Shown piece by piece: positions 58,060 through 64,000 of a stretch of 64,000 nucleotides of DNA; the stretch's first letter is position 1; each line of letters starts with the position of its first letter. Origin of the DNA: Asterias rubens (lineage: Eukaryota > Echinodermata > Asteroidea > Forcipulatida > Asteriidae); contig NW_022985708.1 of assembly GCF_902459465.1 (NCBI RefSeq), positions 124,001 to 188,000 of the forward strand. Direction: 5' to 3'. A program made the position numbers and the translations under genes. The notes under the pieces are model-generated. The model ran no database searches and was not told the DNA's origin. It saw nothing but the letters and a program-made list of their open reading frames with translations.

Positions 58060-60090
58060 GGAGTCTTCTTTATTCCTTTATTTTACCGAGGGATAATATT
58101 CCTCCCAATTCACAAATTAAAGCCACTAAATATTTGTTTTTTATAACCTACAAACAGATCCATGTCATTTTCACAAGAGACACAAAGTAGACAAGCTGTT
58201 CCTTGTTCATCCCACACATCACATTATTCATTAACGACACAGTCACGAGTAAGGCCTATATGCACATGGTATTTTTGCTAATTTATCTGATTCTGAAGAG
58301 TGTTTTGTGTTTAACCAGTTTATAAAAGGCCTGTCTTTGCTTAAGTCACTTCTGCTTAGCCCAGCATACAAGCATAAAACCTAATGCAAGCCATGTACAG
58401 CAAAGCAAAGCAGCTGGTATGGCCAGCATGTATTAAACATTGTGTGGATCATAATATGTGGCTCCACAAGTTGTATTAACTGTGTGGTGGATGGAGGGCA
58501 AACCCCAGGTGTAAACTGGGTGCGTTTTGTTACAATGTATTACTTTATACATGGCAGACTTACAACTTAAGAGTACATGCTTGATTTATAAATCTCTTCT
58601 TTTTTTGTTACCTTTTTACATTCTTAATAAACCAACATGCATACAATGATGTACATGTATGTGTAGTGTGTACATTATTTGTTGATTGCCTCTTTTTGGC
58701 GTTAGTTTGTTTTTTTCCTGCCACTTTTTTTTCCAGAATGATCCTAATGCTTAAGGATTAGTTTTTTCTGACTTATATTCAAGCAGCCTCCACATTTGTG
58801 CCATTTTTTAAAAATAATTTGATGTTTTAAATGGTATTACTATTAATATTACACTTTTCAAGTTGATTTCACAAATAATCAATAATATGAAAATATAACA
58901 TAAAACAACAAAATATTTTGTTGAAGAAGGCAAAATAAAATTTTTAAAATCTACAAAATAAAACATCAAAACTATTTTATTATGTTTAAACAACCGGTCA
59001 CCACGGTAATGATTGACCCACTGTTAACAAAAAACATCCGTTAACATTTGTACATTACAATGGAAAGGAACTTTACTTTTCGTTATGTAGTCCTGTTATA
59101 CATACATCACTGTTCACCTTCTACACTCTCCACGCACTTTGTGTGGAATTAATCACCTTTAAAAACAATGCATTGCAATTGCATGCACAAGGGTAGTTCA
59201 TACTGTACACATGCCAGTGAATAAAAATGACTGAAAAAGGAGTGTAATTCTTTGAATTGAAGCTATCAAACAGGCAAATTGCATGTTTTATTAAAAATAA
59301 AGGTTTGGTTTATTTTTAATGCACTATATCCTCGGCCTAATAACTTACAAGTATTGTGTATTCACAGACCAACATTTTTATGAATTCATACTTGTATGAA
59401 GTGTTTGTTGATTAAATATTAAAGGTATTCGAATGACTTGTATCCTTTCCCACTGAGGGTTATCATGGATATTTTAGCATAGTACATTGCATCAGAAAAC
59501 TTTGGAATCCCTTTATACATGCCTTCACACTCCACATGAGAGTGCGGAGACTCAGTAATAATCATTGGGCTCAATACAATAGAGTACTCCACAATTGTAC
59601 AAAAAAAGTAAGTGCTCTGCATGTGCTGTTTCACTGACAGGTTACCTTGTCAATGTATTAAACCAAAAAGCGACAGTATGCACAAGGGCTAGTCAAATGT
59701 TGATTTGTTTGATGTTGTTTAGTAATATTTATTTCTTTCTTTTCTTGAAAGGAGACAACTTGGGGCGTTATGTTCCATAGAATTATTTCAAATGAAAATG
59801 ATTTTAAAGAAAGTGAAAAAATACTATGTCAAAATGTTGACCATAAGCCATGCAAATGGCTTTTTCAATGGGGAAGGCACATACTCTTCTAGTTCATATT
59901 GTACACATTCATCACTGAATGCATGTTGATTTGTATAGAAAGTAAAAAAGGTAAATTAAATGATTCACACAAACAAGCTTACTCTATACCTGAAAAGCAA
60001 CCACTAATTACATTATTCATGGGCCTCTAGAGGAGCTTGGAAAATTGGACAGCAGTTTTATGGCATTCAGTACAGATTGTTTATTCTCAT
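58060..60090. other. No gene recognised
   Basis: A/T-rich DNA with short unsupported ORFs on both strands, T-runs and no visible inverted or tandem structure beyond short microrepeats. Confidence 0.5.
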
Positions 60091-61989
60091 GAAATCATAG
60101 CTTTTTAAACTCAGTCTTAACTCAGTCTTCAGTACAGTGTGTTGGGCTATTGTTGGGCAGATACAATTTGTAAAGATTAGTTTCCTTAAAAAATGGTCAA
60201 AACTATAGCTAGGAAGGGTTGTGTGGTATGTTAGGTACACAATGTCCAGCTAAGAAAAAAACCAAAAACCATTATTTGACTTCAATACCAAACTTCTCAT
60301 TAGGTTTGTAGCATGAGCTCAGTCTCTCAGTACAATGTATTTTTCAGTCCATGAGGAGTGCACTGTTGGTCAGAGACAAATTGAAAAGTTATTTTTTCTT
60401 AGAACTGTTGGTCAGAGACAAATTGAAAAGTTAGTTTTTCTTATCAAAATAGTCAAAACTATAGCTAGGAAGGGTTGTGTGGTATGTTAGGTACACAATT
60501 TCCAGCTAAGAATTAAACAAAAACTTTTTTGGACTTCATTACCAAACTTCTCATTAGGTGTGTAGTCTAAACTCAGTCTTCATTAAAGTGTGTTGGGCTA
60601 TTGTTGGGCAGATACAATTTGCAAGGATTAGTTTCCTTAAAAAATGGTCAAAACTATAGCTAGGAAGGGTTGTGTAGTATGTTAGGTACACAATGTCCAG
60701 CTAAGAATTATAAAAACAACTTTATTGGACTTCAATACCAAACTTCTCATTAGGTTTGTATCATGAGCTCAGTCTCTCAGTCCAATGTATTTTTCAGTCC
60801 ATGAGGAGCGTACTGTTGGTCAGAGACAAATTGAAAAGTTAGTTTTTCTTAACAAAATAGTCTAAACTATAGCTAGGAAGGGTTGTGTAGTATGTTAGGT
60901 ACACAAAGTCCAGCTAAGAATTCCGAAAAAAAATTTAATGGACGTCAATACTAAACTTCTCATTAGGTTTGTAGCATGAGCTCAGTCTCTCAGTACAAGG
61001 TATTTTTCAGTCCATGAGGAGTGTACTGTTGGTCAGAGACAAATTGAAAAGTTAGTTTTTCTTAACAAAATAGTCAAAACTATAGCTAAGAATTAAAAAA
61101 AAAACTTTATTGGACTTCATTACCAAACTTCTCATTAGGTGTGTAGTCTAAACTCAGTCTCTCAGTACAGGGTGTTGGGCTATTGTTGGGCAGGTACAAT
61201 TTGCAAGGATTAGTTTCCTTACAAAATAGCTTGGAAGGATTGTGTGGTATGTTAGGTACACAATGTCCAGCTAAGAAAAAAACAAAAAACATTGGACTTC
61301 AATACCAAACTTCTCATTAGGTTTGTAGCATGAGCTCAGTCTCTCAGTACAATGTATTTGTCAGTGGCATAATCTGTTATGAAAAGGGGGTCGGGGAATG
61401 ATTCTGAAATTTTGGTATGCCGATCTGAAAAATGTATGCATCATTTTTGTTTGTCTAGGAAGACCTAGGATATGGTAAGAGTGCACACATTTTGAGACAA
61501 AGTATTCCCATCATTATGTGCTTAACCTTTTATAAATTTGTACAATAATCGACAAAATGTTTTCACCACTTGGCTAAATCTGAGGCAGGGAATGATCCTA
61601 TGGGCCATCCCCCCCTCCCATTATCCCTAGGATTTATGCCCTTGGTGATTTTGGTCAGACACACTTTGCAAGTATACCTTTCCTTATCAAATAATCAAAG
61701 CTATGTAGCTTGGAAGGATTGTGTTGTATGTTTAGTACACAATGTCCAGCTAAGAATAAAAAGAACCCATCATTGGGACTAGACTGCATTACAAAACTTC
61801 TCATAAGGTTTGTTGAGCTCCATTTCCCATCAGTACAATTTGCAAGATACTTGTTCACTTTTAAAGTGCGTGGAAAATGAGAAGTTTCCATTCAATCCAC
61901 TTTCAAAATCTAGTTGCTGATGTATCAAACACAATATATAAGTATACAAAGATAATTTTTCGAAATTGTAAAAAGATTAAAAAAAGGAA

Positions 61990-62188
61990 TTTTTAAAAAG
62001 CCCGCGCGTCGCGATTCTGAAAATGCAGAGGTCACGATTGGTTGTTGCGCAATGGCTGTGACGTCATAAAGGAGACTGACTAAGTCTGGTACCCATACAA
62101 CTCACGCACGCTACGCAAGCCCCACATGTAATGTGCGCGTGCATTATTTCATTTATTGTCCGCTGATTCTTTCTTCGACGAAGTAAAC
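61990..62188 (+). promoter_or_regulatory. CpG-rich promoter-like region
   Basis: CpG content rises sharply. Contains GATTGG (inverted CCAAT box, about 62036), TGACGTCA (CRE core, about 62059) and GCGCGTGC stretches, ending at the ATG at 62189. Fits a TATA-less promoter for the P2RX7-like exon. Confidence 0.45.
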
Positions 62189-62481
62189 ATGTCAGACTCT
62201 GAAAACTCCGGTGACGAATTTTGAGAAGAAATCAGTGTAGATTCTGATGGTTCCAGTGAAGGATCTGAAAGTACCTCAGGGGGATCGGGAGACAGCGATG
62301 ACGTTGAGCCAGACGATGAGGATGAGGTGGTTCGTGGGGCTGAACCATATAGATTCGAGCCACTGGCAAGACCACGCCAACAGCAAGGTGACGCTGCTGC
62401 TGCTGACGACGCCGACCCCGATGAAGAACAAGATGGGAATGACCAAGCTGCCAACAACGAACGATTGAACAATACCGACTG
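62189..62481 (+). pseudogene. P2RX7-like (ballast-domain) first exon with in-frame stop
   Basis: From ATG 62189 the frame reads an acidic start, meets TGA at 62222-62224, and stays open in the same frame to a donor at 62482 (GACTG|GTAATT). The residues after the stop are acidic/serine-rich, then YRFEPLARP and finally ERLNNTDW, which matches the entry to the cysteine-rich intracellular domain of P2X7-like proteins common in invertebrates (motif recalled as RLxNTDWC). The rest of the domain would be in later exons; a retroelement ORF begins 300 bases downstream. The early TGA suggests a broken copy, unless a downstream start is used. Confidence 0.6.
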
Positions 62482-62778
62482 GTAATTTTAATTTGTGATT
62501 CCCCCCATCAGGATTTTTTGTTTTGGCGGGCTTATTATTTTATCTGTCACTTCGTCACAGTCTTTCAATGTGGTAAGATATGAATAATTTTTTGATGAAG
62601 GAATTTTAGTCTTTGATTTAGCTTTCAAGGTCAATTTTTCCAGTTTCGTTTTGGGATAAAGCTTTCAAGCAGTGCAGGAGATTGTTCATAATATTTTCGC
62701 TCCAGAAGGAGTATTTAATACGGAATAGAAATTTTTCCAGTTATTTGGGATAACAACTTTGGCCAGCATACGGAAATC

Positions 62779-64000
62779 ATGCCTCGAGTTAGACGGCGTC
62801 CGGCTCGGTTTGACGATGTCGATGAGGAAGGCGCCTATCCAATGGACAGACGTTCCACGATGCAGTCGGCGGCTGTGAATAAGAAAGGCCAAGGGAAACG
62901 GAAGGCTAAGGTGAGGGCATCATCTGCACAGCCGGCCTTGATCACTCTCAATACCGGCACGGCTTCGTCTTCCCCTCGACCGCTATCAAGTCAAGGCCCG
63001 CCGCCAATAATTTCGCCACCAGGGATCCAGCATCAGGCTATTATACCGCCGGCAAACACCGGGGCAACCTATGCTTCTACTGTAAGGGATGAAACAGTCA
63101 CGTTCAACGGTTTGCAGCGTGGCGAGGCGGTGGTCGCCCCTCCGGTTTTCAGCAACTCGACTGCCGGGACTCGGCCCCTGCCGACGGGTGGTGAGTACAC
63201 CGGTGATTCCGGTCAGGTTGCGGCCCCTTGTTCCACCTCACATGCATTTAATAATCATGATAGTAGTTATGGTAATACTAATAGGCCTATTATTACTAGT
63301 AGTACTAGTTGTATTGATGTGCCTAGGGGTGGGAATAGTTGTACTGATAATAGTGGGTTAGGCCTCGGTGTTCTTGGGCAGGTTTGTAGGCCACCAGTTC
63401 TTCCACAAGTTGACGTCGGAACACCTTTGGGTTTTCAAGTGTCAATGGCGCTCAAAGAAAAAATTTGGCAGGGTATGTACATTGATATGTCTCTCCTCCT
63501 AAATGATTCTAGTGCTTCAGTTTTCGCTAAGGCGGGGGATACTACTGCTAACTTGTCATTGGCAATTGTTGGGGGGAATTTAGTTGTGCGCAAACCGGAA
63601 GGATCACGCAAGAAATTGGACACATTTGAGGAATGGCAGTCCGCTTTTCACAACTTTATGGCGATTTTTCTGGTGAAACACCCCAATCGCTGCGGGGAGC
63701 TGCTCAAATACTGCGAAATTATCCACATGGCTGCAGTTCAATTTCCTGGGCAAGGTTGGAAGCGCTACGATGAACAATTTTGCTTGCGTGGGGAGGCAGA
63801 CCCCATGCGCTTTTGGGGCAAGCTTGATACCGAGCTTTGGCTAACCGTGGCAGCGGTGGGTGTTACTGCAGCTAGTCAATTTTCGAGTGGCAATGTGTTA
63901 ACCGTTCCTCAACCCTCCTCTTCCAAGGTGCGCACGGGACTTTGTTTTGCGTACAACGGCACGCAAGGCTGTCATTTCCGTGTTTGCAAATTTTTGCATA
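62779..64000 (+). CDS. DIRS-like retrotransposon Gag protein, 3' partial
   Basis: A frame open from ATG 62779 to the window end (407 complete codons). The first 210 residues are basic then proline/serine-rich low complexity. A conserved core follows: LGFQVSMALKEKIWQGMYI, LDTFEEWQSAFHNFM, LLKYCEIIHMAAVQF, YDEQFCLRGEADP, WGKLDTELWL. It ends in a CCCH zinc-finger-like pattern C-x8-C-x4-C-x3-H. This layout matches the first ORF of DIRS-like (tyrosine-recombinase) retrotransposons as I remember them; RT and recombinase would lie to the right. An uninterrupted frame suggests a fairly young copy. Confidence 0.65.
   Translation, partial: MPRVRRRPARFDDVDEEGAYPMDRRSTMQSAAVNKKGQGKRKAKVRASSAQPALITLNTGTASSSPRPLSSQGPPPIISPPGIQHQAIIPPANTGATYASTVRDETVTFNGLQRGEAVVAPPVFSNSTAGTRPLPTGGEYTGDSGQVAAPCSTSHAFNNHDSSYGNTNRPIITSSTSCIDVPRGGNSCTDNSGLGLGVLGQVCRPPVLPQVDVGTPLGFQVSMALKEKIWQGMYIDMSLLLNDSSASVFAKAGDTTANLSLAIVGGNLVVRKPEGSRKKLDTFEEWQSAFHNFMAIFLVKHPNRCGELLKYCEIIHMAAVQFPGQGWKRYDEQFCLRGEADPMRFWGKLDTELWLTVAAVGVTAASQFSSGNVLTVPQPSSSKVRTGLCFAYNGTQGCHFRVCKFLH

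Larger units (their letters stand above)
55583..61880. repeat. Dispersed/tandem repeat family of about 180 bp
   Basis: A unit containing GTTAGGTACACAATGTCCAG, ACTAAACTTCTCATTTGGTT, CTCAGTCCCTCAGTACAGTG and TTGTGAGGACCAGTTTCC recurs at about 55590-55870, 56924-57260, 57680-58050, 60100-61370 and 61650-61870. Left copies are alike; copies beyond 60 kb form a diverged subfamily with TTGTTGGGCAGATACAATTT. ORFs here come from the repeat. The TTAA MITE at 55877 splits one unit. Confidence 0.8.

Noticed and set aside
1..64000. CRISPR arrays, bacterial operons, phage genes
   Set aside because: The introns, LTR elements and MITEs show a eukaryotic genome; regularly spaced repeats here are tandem satellites without spacers.

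Overview
The window looks like eukaryotic nuclear DNA from a marine invertebrate, most likely an echinoderm and probably a sea star. The genes are split by introns with GT...AG borders, intergenic DNA is A/T-rich, and mobile DNA is abundant. The short TTAA-flanked hairpin repeats resemble ones I remember from sea-star genomes; no search was run. I see no bacterial genes, operons or CRISPR arrays.

The backbone is a cluster of three related genes. Each carries a tyrosine-recombinase-like (YR) domain, then a short acidic exon, then a Myb/SANT-like last exon. Gene A (1-2388, +) is cut by the left window edge. Gene B (26608-35254, -) appears complete: seven exons whose splice phases all agree give about 1,218 residues, with an N-terminal KMT5A-like SET domain, four 70-residue acidic repeats, zinc-finger-like motifs, the YR domain and the Myb/SANT-like domain. 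Gene C (46175 to at least 55536, -) is partial at its 5' end. B and C lie in tandem, and parts of their 3' flanks are homologous. The flank downstream of B (20.4-26.3 kb) is an array of palindromes and decayed copies of its last exon.

Mobile elements fill much of the rest. A 7,542-bp DNA transposon (46509-54050) sits in an intron of gene C. It has 26-bp perfect terminal inverted repeats, a CAAT target duplication, subterminal motif arrays and an intron-rich transposase gene whose reading frame can be followed from end to end. A young Ty3/gypsy retrotransposon (35893-44492) has two 1,510-bp LTRs, full gag-pro-pol and a clear -1 frameshift signal. An older Ty3/gypsy element (11514-19168) lost most of pol and carries a 2,661-bp Mutator-like element nested inside it. 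Several hairpin MITEs occur, five of them with TTAA or TGCT target duplications.

Other pieces are a two-exon integrase-like fragment (5705-6474, -), a first exon of a P2RX7-like gene with a premature stop behind a CpG-rich promoter-like stretch (about 61990-62481, +), and a DIRS-like gag ORF that runs off the right edge (62779-64000, +). A roughly 180-bp repeat is scattered over 55.6-61.9 kb. Long A/T-rich stretches hold nothing I can identify.
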